Of a stretch of DNA of 64,000 nt, positions 44,965 to 53,268 are shown piece after piece. The stretch covers positions 69,275 through 133,274 of the forward strand of contig NZ_HE578929.1 of NCBI RefSeq assembly GCF_000313565.1, in the 5' to 3' direction. The position numbers and the translations under genes are program-made. This DNA is from Dielma fastidiosa. GTDB lineage: Bacteria; Bacillota_I; Bacilli_A; Erysipelotrichales; Erysipelotrichaceae. The notes under the pieces are model-generated. The model was not told where the DNA came from. It was given only the letters and a program-made list of their open reading frames with translations, and searched no databases. Position 1 is the first letter of the stretch. Each line of letters opens with the position of its first letter.

Positions 44965-46707
44965 ATGGTAAAATTAACAATTAATAATCGTGAAGTTGAA
45001 GCACCTGAGGGTTCTACGATTCTTGAAGCTGCCCGTTTAAACGGTATTCAGATTCCTACTTTATGTTTTTTAAAGGATTTGACAGGTACTGGCGCATGCC
45101 GTGTCTGCAACGTTGAAGTAAAAGGGGCTCGTTCTTTATGTGCAGCCTGTGTTTACCCAATCAATGAGGGTATGGTAGTTTATACAAATTCTAAGAAGGC
45201 TTTGGATGCCCGCCGTACAGTTGTAGAATTGATTGTTTCTAATCATTCAAAGAACTGTCTGCAGTGTATCCGCAATAACAATTGTGAATTGCAGCGTCTT
45301 GCTCAGCAGGTAGGCATCCGTGAGGAAGCTTTCAAGGGCGAGCATACAGCACCGCATTTTGATGAAGTATCACCAGGGGTTGTCCGTGATACAAGTAAAT
45401 GTGTGCTTTGCGGCCGCTGTGTTGCTGCGTGTGAGAAGATTCAGGGCTTGGGCTGTCTGAATTATATTAACCGCGGTTTCAAAACAACAGTAGGGCCAGT
45501 GTTTAATAAATCATTGGCTGAAGTAAACTGCATGCAGTGCGGTCAGTGCATTAATGTATGTCCAGTAGGCGCTTTGCATGAAAAGGAAGAAATCCATGAA
45601 GTTATCGATGCGCTGAATGATCCGACTAAACATGTCATCGTCCAGACAGCACCGGCAATCCGTGCAGGTTTGGGTGAAGAGTTTGGTTTGCCAATCGGTA
45701 CGAAAGTAACCGGCCGCATGGTAACCGCATTAAAACTGTTAGGCTTTGACCGTGTTTATGATACTAATTACGCGGCTGACTTGACGATTATGGAAGAGGG
45801 CTATGAATTCCTGAATCGTGTTCAGCATGGCGGTGTTCTGCCGATGATTACTTCTTGTTCACCAGGCTGGATCAATTATGCAGAAAAGGAATATCCGGAT
45901 CTGCTGAATCATTTATCAAGCTGTAAATCACCGCATATGATGTTTGGCGCTATCTTGAAATCTTATTACGCTCAGCAGAAGGGAATTGATCCAAAGGATA
46001 TTTATGTTGTGTCAATCATGCCTTGTGTTGCGAAAAAAGGTGAAAAAGGCCGCCGTGAAAATCTGACAAATGGTCTGCAGGATGTCGATGCTGTATTGAC
46101 AACCAGAGAGCTGGGCCGTCTGATTAAAATGTACGGTATTGATTTTGTTGATCTGGTTGACAGTGAGTTTGACCAGGATATGTTTGGCGAATACAGCGGT
46201 GCCGGCGTTATTTTCGGTACCAGCGGCGGTGTTATGGAAGCTGCGCTTCGTACCGTTGCGGAAGTGCTTGCTAAACATGAGCTGAAAAATATTGATTATA
46301 CGGCAGTCCGCGGTGTTGAGGGCTTGAAAGAAGCGACCTTAAACATTGCTGGCCTGGAAGTTAAGGTAGCGGTAGCTCACAGCATGTCAATTGCGAAACC
46401 ATTGCTTGATGATATCAGAGCAGGAAAATCACCTTATCATTTCATTGAAATCATGGGCTGTCCTGGCGGCTGTATCAATGGCGGCGGTATGCCGATTGTC
46501 AGCGCTCAGATTCGCAACAGCGGTCTTAACTATAAACAGAAACGTTCTGAAGCACTCTATACTGAAGATTCTGAGTGCAAGGTGCGTAAGTCTCATGAAA
46601 ATACGCAAATTCAGGAACTGTATAAGAATTTCTTAAAGGAACCTAACAGTGAACTTGCACATGAACTGCTGCATACGCATTATTCAAAGAAGGAAAGATT
46701 TCAATAA
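44965..46707 (+). CDS. hydA: [FeFe]-hydrogenase catalytic subunit HydA
   Basis: A 580-residue catalytic subunit. N-terminal NuoG-like [2Fe-2S] (Cys34/45/48/62), His-ligated 4Fe-4S (His94, Cys98/101/107), two more 4Fe-4S sites (from Cys146 and Cys189), then the H-cluster domain with L1 TSCSPGW (Cys298, Ser299), L2 MPCVAKKGE (Cys354) and L3 MGCPGGCINGGG (Cys499, Cys503), and the small-subunit-like tail. It evolves or oxidises H2. It is the last gene of the operon; its maturases HydE/F/G are not in the window. Confidence 0.95.
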   Translation: MVKLTINNREVEAPEGSTILEAARLNGIQIPTLCFLKDLTGTGACRVCNVEVKGARSLCAACVYPINEGMVVYTNSKKALDARRTVVELIVSNHSKNCLQCIRNNNCELQRLAQQVGIREEAFKGEHTAPHFDEVSPGVVRDTSKCVLCGRCVAACEKIQGLGCLNYINRGFKTTVGPVFNKSLAEVNCMQCGQCINVCPVGALHEKEEIHEVIDALNDPTKHVIVQTAPAIRAGLGEEFGLPIGTKVTGRMVTALKLLGFDRVYDTNYAADLTIMEEGYEFLNRVQHGGVLPMITSCSPGWINYAEKEYPDLLNHLSSCKSPHMMFGAILKSYYAQQKGIDPKDIYVVSIMPCVAKKGEKGRRENLTNGLQDVDAVLTTRELGRLIKMYGIDFVDLVDSEFDQDMFGEYSGAGVIFGTSGGVMEAALRTVAEVLAKHELKNIDYTAVRGVEGLKEATLNIAGLEVKVAVAHSMSIAKPLLDDIRAGKSPYHFIEIMGCPGGCINGGGMPIVSAQIRNSGLNYKQKRSEALYTEDSECKVRKSHENTQIQELYKNFLKEPNSELAHELLHTHYSKKERFQ

Positions 46708-46715
46708 TTAACATG

Positions 46716-46746
46716 AAGGCTCATCCCATCGGGTGGGCCTTTTTAA
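46716..46746 (+). terminator. Terminator of the hydrogenase operon
   Basis: AAGGCTCATCCC pairs with GGGTGGGCCTT (two G-U), followed by TTTTAA. Confidence 0.8.
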
Positions 46747-47104
46747 GTGGTTAAGCATGGATTAAAGCCTTATGCAGCTGGGCGTATCAAGTACAGGAAT
46801 ATTGGATTTGTAAACCTGCTTAAAGTTAAATGGTACAAAGATAGTGTAATATTTAGTGTTAGAGTAATGGTAAAGAGGTGAAGGAGGATACTTATGATTA
46901 ATTTGTCTAGTTATAAATATTAGTATTTACAATAGTATTAACAATTCGTATTCATAAATGTGTAGTGTGAGGTCTAAAGGTAAATGGTTGCGTGTAGAAA
47001 ACTTGTAATTTGATTTGACTAGAAATTAAATCTGTTGTGGAAGTTAGTGAACCTTTGCCTATTTTCATGGATGAATATGCTGTAAAAGGAAGATTACTGA
47101 ATGT
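46747..47104 (+). other. Decayed intergenic stretch with a short ORF
   Basis: About 360 bp without an intact gene. ATG at 46894 follows an excellent GAGGTGAAGGAGGA site, but the frame ends after nine codons (46894-46923). A further plausible fragment (VSEPLPIFMDEYAVKGRLLN) can be read near 47043-47104. It looks like a gene eroded by stops; identity unknown. Confidence 0.45.
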
Positions 47105-47172
47105 ATTAATTATCATGAAGCAGTTTACTTTTGAATCGAAATGATGCATAATTCCAATCAAAAGTAAACAAG
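47105..47172 (+). repeat. Left copy of a 68-bp repeat with internal inverted repeat
   Basis: The element begins ATTAATTATCATGAAGC. TTTACTTTTGAAT (47124-47136) and AATCAAAAGTAAA (47156-47168) are inverted repeats (12 of 13). A second copy in the same orientation, gapless and about 80% identical, is at 62435-62502. The two bracket the AbiE and surface-glycan block. Confidence 0.8.
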
Positions 47173-47184
47173 GAGAGTGCAAAG

Positions 47185-47765
47185 ATGAATATAAATGAGA
47201 AAATAATAAAGAACAATAATATGATAACAACATCTCAGGTACTATCCTTAGGGTTTTCAAAACAGATTTTGACAATTTATGTAAAAGAAGGATTATTTGA
47301 ACGATGCAGACATGGCATTTATATCCTGCCTAATACGATACATGATGATATGTATACTATGATGTTGCGGTCGGATCAAATTGTATTTTCACATGATCCA
47401 GCATTTTTTTAAATGGATTGTCTGAACGGACACCTTTTATACATACAGTAACGATATTAAGCAATATAGCTTTGCCAAACTCGTTAAAGGGAGAATGTAT
47501 CTGCTTTTATGTAAAATCAAATCTGCATGATATTGGTATTATAGAAAAAAGAACAACATTAGGAAATAGTGTAAAATGTTATAAGATAGAAAGAACAATT
47601 TGTGATTTTATTAGATGCCGCAGTCGTTGTGATGAAGAAACAGTCATTAGAGATATAAAAAAATATGCTGCATATGACAATAAGGACTCAAATCTCTTAT
47701 CTGTATATGCAGAACAGTTTAAGATTACAAAAGAGTTGAAGAAATATCTGGAGGTGCTGTTATGA
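47185..47765 (+). pseudogene. AbiEi-like antitoxin, frameshifted in a T7 tract
   Basis: The family is the type IV toxin-antitoxin AbiE antitoxin, a winged-HTH transcriptional autorepressor. The first part (ITTSQVLSLGFSKQILTIYV ... LRSDQIVFSHDPAFF) stops at 47412, and the rest resumes in another frame (LNGLSERTPFIHTVTILS ... TICDFIRCRSRCDEETVIRD). One missing T in the T7 run at 47404-47410 explains the break, since an eighth T would join the two. The stop overlaps the AbiEii remnant by ATGA, as in intact pairs. Confidence 0.8.
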
Positions 47766-48412
47766 GTTCAAAAGCCATGAGTTTAAAAGCTAAGATTAAA
47801 AATTATGCTAAGAAAAATAAAATAACTGTCCAAGTAGTTCTTTAGAATTAGATGTTTGAACGTTTTCTAGCAAGATTGTCAGCCACTCACGAAAGAAAAC
47901 GTTGTGAAAGCTGTGAAGAATATATGTGATATAAATCTTGACGATAATGTAACTTTTGAAACTATATCAATTGCACCAATCCGTCATGATAACCTATATG
48001 GTGGATTCTGTGTAAGATTGTATGATTGATGTATCAATTTGTGATTTTATTACATCATCTGCGGTTCTATATGAATTTTTTTGATGCTGAAGTATGGCAC
48101 AAGCTTTGGGGTTATAATATTGAAACAGTAATGATAGAGAAAGTTGAAACTATTTTAAGTCGTGGAATATTCAATACCAGACCCAGAGATTATTATGATA
48201 TTTATATTCTTGCCACAACTCAAAATTATGATATAAAACTGTTTAAAGAAGCATTGTCAGCTACTGCAAAGCATAGAGAGAGTAATGAGAAAATTAAAGA
48301 TGCAGATACAATTATTAAATTGTTATCAATTAGTAAAGATTTACAGAATATGTGGTTGAAGTATCAAAAAAATAGGCTTATGCTGCCAATATTACATATG
48401 ATTAAATTATAG
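47762..48412 (+). pseudogene. AbiEii-like nucleotidyltransferase toxin, decayed
   Basis: It starts MSSKAMSLKAKIKNYAKKNK, typical of AbiEii, then hits two in-frame TAG codons near 47840 (VVL, stop, N, stop, MFERFLARLS). The nucleotidyltransferase core with the expected GG..T..D motif is missing, so a deletion is likely, after which NICDINLDDNVTFETISIAP and the C-terminal helical part (MIEKVETILSRGIFNTRPRD) are recognisable. The toxin cannot be functional. Together with the antitoxin it marks a dead abortive-infection system at the left of the island. Confidence 0.82.
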
Positions 48413-48522
48413 TTATATAAGAAAAGCTGCTAGCATGAAGATTATAAGTCAGATTAGATAAATGAAAATATCTGGCTTATACAAAAGGTTATACATAACA
48501 CTATAATTTACTACAATAATGC

Positions 48523-48556
48523 AAGGTACTCTTTTAAAGTGAGTACCTTTTGTTTT
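48523..48556 (+). terminator. Terminator after the AbiE remnant
   Basis: AAGGTACTC pairs perfectly with GAGTACCTT, followed by TTGTTTT. Confidence 0.75.
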
Positions 48557-48751
48557 ACGCTAAAATAAGCGAATATCATAAAAAAATCCTGCTTGTCAAT
48601 GCTTGGATGCGGTTCAACTATCAAAAGGTAGAGGAAGCAAGACATTGAAATACAGGAAGGATAACACGATAAGTAAGTGTTTGAATGCAATCTGCATTGA
48701 TTAAAACAACAGAAATAAACATTTGGAATAATTAGAACAAAATGGGAACTG

Positions 48752-48775
48752 TCTCATAAAGTATACTTTTTGAGA
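48752..48775 (+). promoter_or_regulatory. 24-bp palindrome, copy 1
   Basis: A near-perfect palindrome with arms TCTCATAAAGTA and TACTTTTTGAGA, centred on AGTATACT. A second copy, 21 of 24 identical, lies 123 bp downstream. Probable operator or leftover IS end. Confidence 0.6.
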
Positions 48776-48874
48776 CACTCAAATTGTATCCTTTTTTTGG
48801 CCATTTGTAAATATTATTTTACGAATTTGTTCATTTTGTGACCTTTTTTTGTTAGTGACCTTCATTTTAAAAGT

Positions 48875-48898
48875 GTCTTATAAAGTATACATTTTAAG
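48875..48898 (+). promoter_or_regulatory. 24-bp palindrome, copy 2
   Basis: Arms TCTTATAAAGTA and TACATTTTAAGA, overlapping the proposed -10 TATAAA of the surface operon. This position suits a repressor site. Confidence 0.6.
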
Positions 48899-48958
48899 AT
48901 GTTTTTTTGAAAACTGGGGTTTATATTTATGGGAGCGTAGTTTAGCTTCCGCCAATCT

Positions 48959-49000
48959 AGGAATGATGTTTTCCCCCAAGTTTCATCATTCCTGTTTTTT
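48959..49000 (+). terminator. Terminator-like hairpin in the leader of the surface operon
   Basis: AGGAATGATG pairs perfectly with CATCATTCCT, loop of 15, then GTTTTTT. It lies about 60 bp before the first gene with no gene upstream to terminate, so it is a candidate attenuator. The preceding GGGAGC...GCTTCC (48931-48950) may form a smaller hairpin. Confidence 0.65.
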
Positions 49001-49050
49001 ATGTATGACTAACTGATTCCATCAGTTAGATTGATATAGGAGGGTCCAGC

Positions 49051-49659
49051 ATGAAAAATCTCGTGAAGTTCAGATCAGTTCTCAATGGCTATTGTAAAGA
49101 GGAAGTTGATACATACATCGATCAATTACGAAATGAAATAAAAAATGAGCAATTGGCTGTCAGTCGTCTGTTGCTTCAAACACAGAAACAAAGTGAGCGA
49201 ATCATCGCTGAAGCTGAAAGTAAGGCTCAAGACATCATCCGAGATGCGGAACTCAAGCATCAAAAGCTGGAACAGTCTGCGAATCAGGCAAAGGATCAGC
49301 TCATCTCAGAAATGCGTGAGGATTTTGTGGAATTGTTGGAAATGACGAAACAGTTGAGAAAAATCGTTCTTGATTCGCAGCAGAACTTTGATCGCAGTAC
49401 AGCCTGCGTATTGTCGGCCTTGCCCGGTGAAGAAAACGTGGATGCAGCGATTGAAAAAATCATGCAGATGTATCAGGTAATGGAAACAAGTCCTAAGCTT
49501 CATACTGACCCCAAAACAATCATACAAACGATGAATACAGTGCCTATCCATCAAGAAGCAGAACGAATGCAGGAAACGCTGAAAGTCAAAGAACCTTCTG
49601 TAACGGTTGAGAACATTGAAGATTTAATGAATTCGATCAATGCTCAACGCCGAGGATAG
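49051..49659 (+). CDS. DivIVA-like coiled-coil protein
   Basis: A 202-residue protein. The N-terminal VKFRSVLNGYCKEEVDTYID resembles the DivIVA/GpsB membrane-curvature segment (F..v..GY..eEVd.fid), and residues 25-120 are continuous coiled coil. The end is a short charged tail. AGGAGG precedes ATG. Being first in a surface-glycan operon suggests it targets the synthesis machinery to septa or poles, which is inference. Confidence 0.75.
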   Translation: MKNLVKFRSVLNGYCKEEVDTYIDQLRNEIKNEQLAVSRLLLQTQKQSERIIAEAESKAQDIIRDAELKHQKLEQSANQAKDQLISEMREDFVELLEMTKQLRKIVLDSQQNFDRSTACVLSALPGEENVDAAIEKIMQMYQVMETSPKLHTDPKTIIQTMNTVPIHQEAERMQETLKVKEPSVTVENIEDLMNSINAQRRG

Positions 49660-49663
49660 GTAA

Positions 49664-51388
49664 GTGAAGAGAAGGAAAGGGAGGGGGATAATTCTGCTAT
49701 GGATGTCAGCGTTACTTGGATTAACACCAGAACATCTATCGATGAGTATAGAGGCCAAGAAGTGGCAGACACAGGAAGCAGAAGAGAATGATGATTTTGT
49801 GAATGAAGAGGAAGAATCATCACCAAGCCAAAACGATGACGATAAAGACGATGAAAGTCTAAAATCAGATTCAAAGATAGAGGCGAATGAGGAACAATCG
49901 ACAGGATCCGAGGATGAATTTAAGGAAATCGAAAAGGAAGAAGTCATACCTGATGAAGATATTCCTAATGAAGCCATACCTGATGATGTCTTACCTCCCA
50001 ATGAGAATCATCAGAACGAAGTGAATACGGTCTGTTTGGTCATCGATGCAGAAAGCTTTCAAAGCTGTGTGAGTGATAGAAATGAAATTAATTTGAAATT
50101 GGAGGCCGATTTGGAACTAGAAGCTTCACAGTTACCGATGATCGATGTAGAAGTGTTGAGTATCGATCTGAACGGTCATGTCTTAAGCTTTAATGTCAAA
50201 GAAGGTGAAACCTTTGATCCTCTGCGCTGCTCCTTGCTTCAATTGATCAATGATACGGAACGCGCCGGTGGCTTTTTCATCAGTAGTGATAGTTCAAATC
50301 TGCCTCCCTTGATTGAGATCTCTTCATATGGCTTTCTGGCGGGGGCCAATGCAGGCATTCAATTTTATTCAAAGATGGAAAACTATACAATAATCGATTT
50401 GAGTGAAGAAGCGACGATGAACATTCAGGCTACGAGCCTGATGTGCCGAAAAGGATCGGCAACAACATTGATCAAGCGTGATGGTAATGTGCTGAGTGAA
50501 AATGATTGGATCTATTTTGCGGGATTTAATATGTATACCGAATTTCTAGAAAATCAGATCCTCTACCGTTATCAGATGGAAAGCCCCTTTCTTTATGCTC
50601 AGGATGAGGATAAATACCGAGTACAGATGGAATGGGGAGATTTGGATTTTGTTTATGATGTAGGATTCGTGGATGAAGAAGGTGGAACGGGCGTTGGCTG
50701 GATCGGTAATGATAATGTCAAGAATCATGTGAAGATCAGTAATTATTCCCAATTTCCGATTTATGTCTCTCAGTCATTAACGATCAACGATGAGGCCATC
50801 GATGGCCAAGTGTATAAGGAACAGGGAATTGCTGAGAGTAGCGGAAATTATGATTACAATGCGAGTGAATTAGCCAAAAGTCAGGAAATGTTGCTTGGCA
50901 GCGCCAGTAATTTGCCGGTCGTCCTTGATCTATATATCGTATTGTCCGGCAAGCCTGATCTGAATCGATATCACAGTGGTCAACAGATCGGCTCACTGAC
51001 ATTGAGCGTCATATCGATGGAAACGGACGATCTTTTATTGAGTGAAGATGAATATGATCTGTACATTGCGGTAGGTGAAGAGCAAACAATCCGTGGAACG
51101 CAGAGTCTGGCAGGTGCAGTTTATCGGATTAGCGGCGGTGGAACGGCCATCTTTGATGAGTTTGAAGTGGTCGATGCTCAGGATGGGGCTCTGATCGCCC
51201 AAGCAGATGAAACCAGTGAACTCATCGCAGGACCATGGATGGATCTCGAACATTATCGGTTCGTCGATCGTGAGGCACGAACCGTGTCCTATGGTGAATC
51301 AGCAGTGGCAATCTATTATCGAAAGGAAGAAGAGGATGAAGAACAGGCAGCCTCAGACAATGAAGCAATTGAAGAAAAGCCGCAGTGA
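49664..51388 (+). CDS. Secreted acidic surface protein with shared WG/Ig-like domain
   Basis: A 574-residue protein starting at GTG. It has a basic N-terminus and hydrophobic core (GRGIILLWMSALLGL), then an extremely acidic disordered region (about residues 38-110). The middle resembles a beta-rich domain, and residues 320-450 (YRVQMEWGDLDFVYDVGF ... IGSLTLSVIS) match a segment of the 922-residue protein at 54600. No LPXTG, lipobox or C-terminal anchor is seen. The next gene starts inside its 3' end. The protein is not recognised as a named family. Confidence 0.7.
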   Translation: MKRRKGRGIILLWMSALLGLTPEHLSMSIEAKKWQTQEAEENDDFVNEEEESSPSQNDDDKDDESLKSDSKIEANEEQSTGSEDEFKEIEKEEVIPDEDIPNEAIPDDVLPPNENHQNEVNTVCLVIDAESFQSCVSDRNEINLKLEADLELEASQLPMIDVEVLSIDLNGHVLSFNVKEGETFDPLRCSLLQLINDTERAGGFFISSDSSNLPPLIEISSYGFLAGANAGIQFYSKMENYTIIDLSEEATMNIQATSLMCRKGSATTLIKRDGNVLSENDWIYFAGFNMYTEFLENQILYRYQMESPFLYAQDEDKYRVQMEWGDLDFVYDVGFVDEEGGTGVGWIGNDNVKNHVKISNYSQFPIYVSQSLTINDEAIDGQVYKEQGIAESSGNYDYNASELAKSQEMLLGSASNLPVVLDLYIVLSGKPDLNRYHSGQQIGSLTLSVISMETDDLLLSEDEYDLYIAVGEEQTIRGTQSLAGAVYRISGGGTAIFDEFEVVDAQDGALIAQADETSELIAGPWMDLEHYRFVDREARTVSYGESAVAIYYRKEEEDEEQAASDNEAIEEKPQ

Positions 51389-51860
51389 TGACCTTTATCA
51401 GAAAAAGGTACGATGGACGATAGGGAACGTCATCATAGTCTGTGGGATCATGATCGCCTTGATTGCAGGCTGGAATGGCTTCATCTTGCCAAAGCATGAA
51501 GCAGCGGCAGAAGTGATCAGTCTGATTGAATCGGCAGAACAAGAAAAACTAATCGTCGATGAAGGCTATGAAATCTATCTGTGTGTGTCACCGAGCTATG
51601 TGGATGGAGCGTTGACGGTCAATCTAGTCAATAGTGAAACGAATGATGTCGATATCCGCTTAGTGATTCGTGATGGTGAAGGGAAGGAAAGAGCGTCGAG
51701 CGGCCTACTTTATCCTGGTGAGATGTTACGGAAAATCAACATCACAGGTTTGAATGACAAAGCGATTCAGTTAGAGGTCATGGCCTATGAACAGAACACT
51801 CATTATTCCGCAGGCGTGATTCGAGTGAAAACCGAATGGAAGGCAGTATTGGAGGATTAA
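51336..51860 (+). CDS. Membrane-anchored protein with an Ig-like outer domain
   Basis: A 174-residue protein with one membrane helix (IGNVIIVCGIMIALIAGWNG, about residues 30-49) and an outer beta-rich domain (LTVNLVNSETNDVDIRLVIR ... GLLYPGEMLRKINI). ATG 51336 overlaps the previous gene by 53 bp and follows GGAAGAAGAGG; another ATG at 51360 is in frame. The outer domain resembles the C-terminal part of the next protein. The function is unknown; it is probably part of a cell-surface assembly. Confidence 0.65.
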   Translation: MKNRQPQTMKQLKKSRSDDLYQKKVRWTIGNVIIVCGIMIALIAGWNGFILPKHEAAAEVISLIESAEQEKLIVDEGYEIYLCVSPSYVDGALTVNLVNSETNDVDIRLVIRDGEGKERASSGLLYPGEMLRKINITGLNDKAIQLEVMAYEQNTHYSAGVIRVKTEWKAVLED

Positions 51861-51861
51861 G

Positions 51862-53268
51862 ATGAAGAAAAAGATATGTCTCTTGGGCGGACTTGTCGGC
51901 TTGAATAACAGTTATATCAAGGATTGTTATGCAAAGGTCAAACTGAAGGGAGGCCAAAGCAGTGGGGGATTTGCAGGGTGTAATTATGGCGAGATTTATG
52001 ATAGTTGGACATTGGCCTACTCCTTGCAAGGAAAGATCATGGCAGGCTTTGCGGCAAAGAACGAAGGGATTATGGAACATGTCTTTTATATTGATGACAG
52101 GAAGAAAAAAAAGAAGAAATATATTGATGAAGAATTGGCAGTAGAAGCAGAGAGTGAAGTAGAGCTTCCATGGAACAAAGAGACATGCTGGGAGGCGGAA
52201 ACTTTTCCCCCCTTGTTCAGGAATGAATATTTCAAAGTTCAAAGCGGATCAAATGAAAGTGTAATCGAGATTGCTACTTTGGAAGAGCTGATTGAAATCA
52301 CTAAGCACATCAATCAAGGCGAGTGGGAATATCAGAATGCGAACTATAGCTTGATTGCTGACATTGACTGTAAGGGAAAGAAACTCGTACCGATCGGTGA
52401 GGATGACAGTCTGCCGTTCAAGGGAATCTTCAATGGCAATGGCCATCTGATTGAGAACTTCAAAATAAAAGGAAAGAAACGGAAATACGGTGGCTTGTTT
52501 GGTTGTCTGAGAGATGCGAAAATCATGAATTTGACGGTGGACGGTATCATCGAGAATGCCGAATATGCTGGTGGAATTGCCGGGATGATGGAAGGTGGAA
52601 TCATCAGCTGCTGCGGCAGTGCGATACGGATTGAGGCTATCAAATATGCCGGAGGTCTGGTCGGAAAGAATCGAGACGGATTCTTAGTCAAGACGTATGC
52701 AGTCGGCACAATCCATGAAAAAGGCAGGCCTTGGTTCTTGTTGCTGCTGCTGTTGCCCTTGTTGTATCTACTGCTTAAGATGGGAATTCCTTATCCATCG
52801 ATTCCGGTCGATGGTAACGTCCAGCGGCTGAATGATGGATTGAAGCCAGGCGGCGGGAATACAGCGGCCTTCGAGTTCAATCGATTGATTATATTCAAAG
52901 ATGGCATCGGTGAATTGAATTTCTATAACCCCGGAAATTCAACTCAGGACATCGTCGTGAAACTCACGATCACCGACGAAGAATTGATTGATCAGTTGGG
53001 CGAATCCCACCGTACGCTTTTCGATCAGAAGCGATTGGAATTGTTGGCCAATTATGATCCAAAGCTGATGCGTCAGGAATTGGCGGTGACTGGACGAATC
53101 CCGGCCGGCAGCTCGTTGATGTATCTGGAACTGAAGACATTACAGGATGGAACGGAATTACCCCCGGGTACGTATAAAGCCATCATCGAACTGACTTTCT
53201 ATGATACCGAGAGTCAGGAAAAAGCGTTGTTGAACAGCCAGCTGCCGGTTGGTATCAGGATCGAATGA
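51862..53268 (+). CDS. GLUG-repeat protein with an internal membrane helix
   Basis: A 468-residue protein. It starts in the middle of a GLUG-like repeat (CLLGGLVGLNNSYIKDCYAK), and has further repeats (GGFAGCNYGEIYDSW, YGGLFGCLRDAKIMNLTVDG, YAGGLVGKNRDGFLVKTYAVG). One hydrophobic helix (FLLLLLLPLLYLLLKMG) lies near 292-308, followed by an outer Ig-like domain (IPAGSSLMYLEL, LPPGTYKAIIELTFYD). There is no signal peptide, yet GGAGGATTAAG supports the ATG at 51862. GLUG repeats are normally extracellular, so topology is odd. Confidence 0.65.
   Translation: MKKKICLLGGLVGLNNSYIKDCYAKVKLKGGQSSGGFAGCNYGEIYDSWTLAYSLQGKIMAGFAAKNEGIMEHVFYIDDRKKKKKKYIDEELAVEAESEVELPWNKETCWEAETFPPLFRNEYFKVQSGSNESVIEIATLEELIEITKHINQGEWEYQNANYSLIADIDCKGKKLVPIGEDDSLPFKGIFNGNGHLIENFKIKGKKRKYGGLFGCLRDAKIMNLTVDGIIENAEYAGGIAGMMEGGIISCCGSAIRIEAIKYAGGLVGKNRDGFLVKTYAVGTIHEKGRPWFLLLLLLPLLYLLLKMGIPYPSIPVDGNVQRLNDGLKPGGGNTAAFEFNRLIIFKDGIGELNFYNPGNSTQDIVVKLTITDEELIDQLGESHRTLFDQKRLELLANYDPKLMRQELAVTGRIPAGSSLMYLELKTLQDGTELPPGTYKAIIELTFYDTESQEKALLNSQLPVGIRIE

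Larger units (their letters stand above)
48413..48958. other. Noncoding stretch upstream of the surface operon
   Basis: No credible gene. It contains a terminator (48523-48556), two 24-bp palindromes, a possible promoter (GTGACC at 48855-48860, 18 bp, TATAAA at 48879-48884) and an A/T-rich tract. The part 48570-48750 has no recognisable feature. Confidence 0.55.

Noticed and set aside
44965-46707. Calling the hydrogenase definitely electron-bifurcating
   Set aside because: The HydABC domain layout is compatible, but ferredoxin and NADH coupling cannot be read from sequence alone.
46952-47275. 107-codon minus-strand ORF over the left repeat
   Set aside because: It is antisense to the AbiEi start, includes the palindromic repeat and has no ribosome-binding site.
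48751-48900. Insertion sequence flanked by inverted ends
   Set aside because: The two similar palindromes are only about 100 bp apart and no transposase fragment lies between them or nearby.
49624-50001. Minus-strand Ser-rich ORF opposite the acidic secreted protein
   Set aside because: It is the mirror of the acidic GAN/GAT-rich segment of the real gene.
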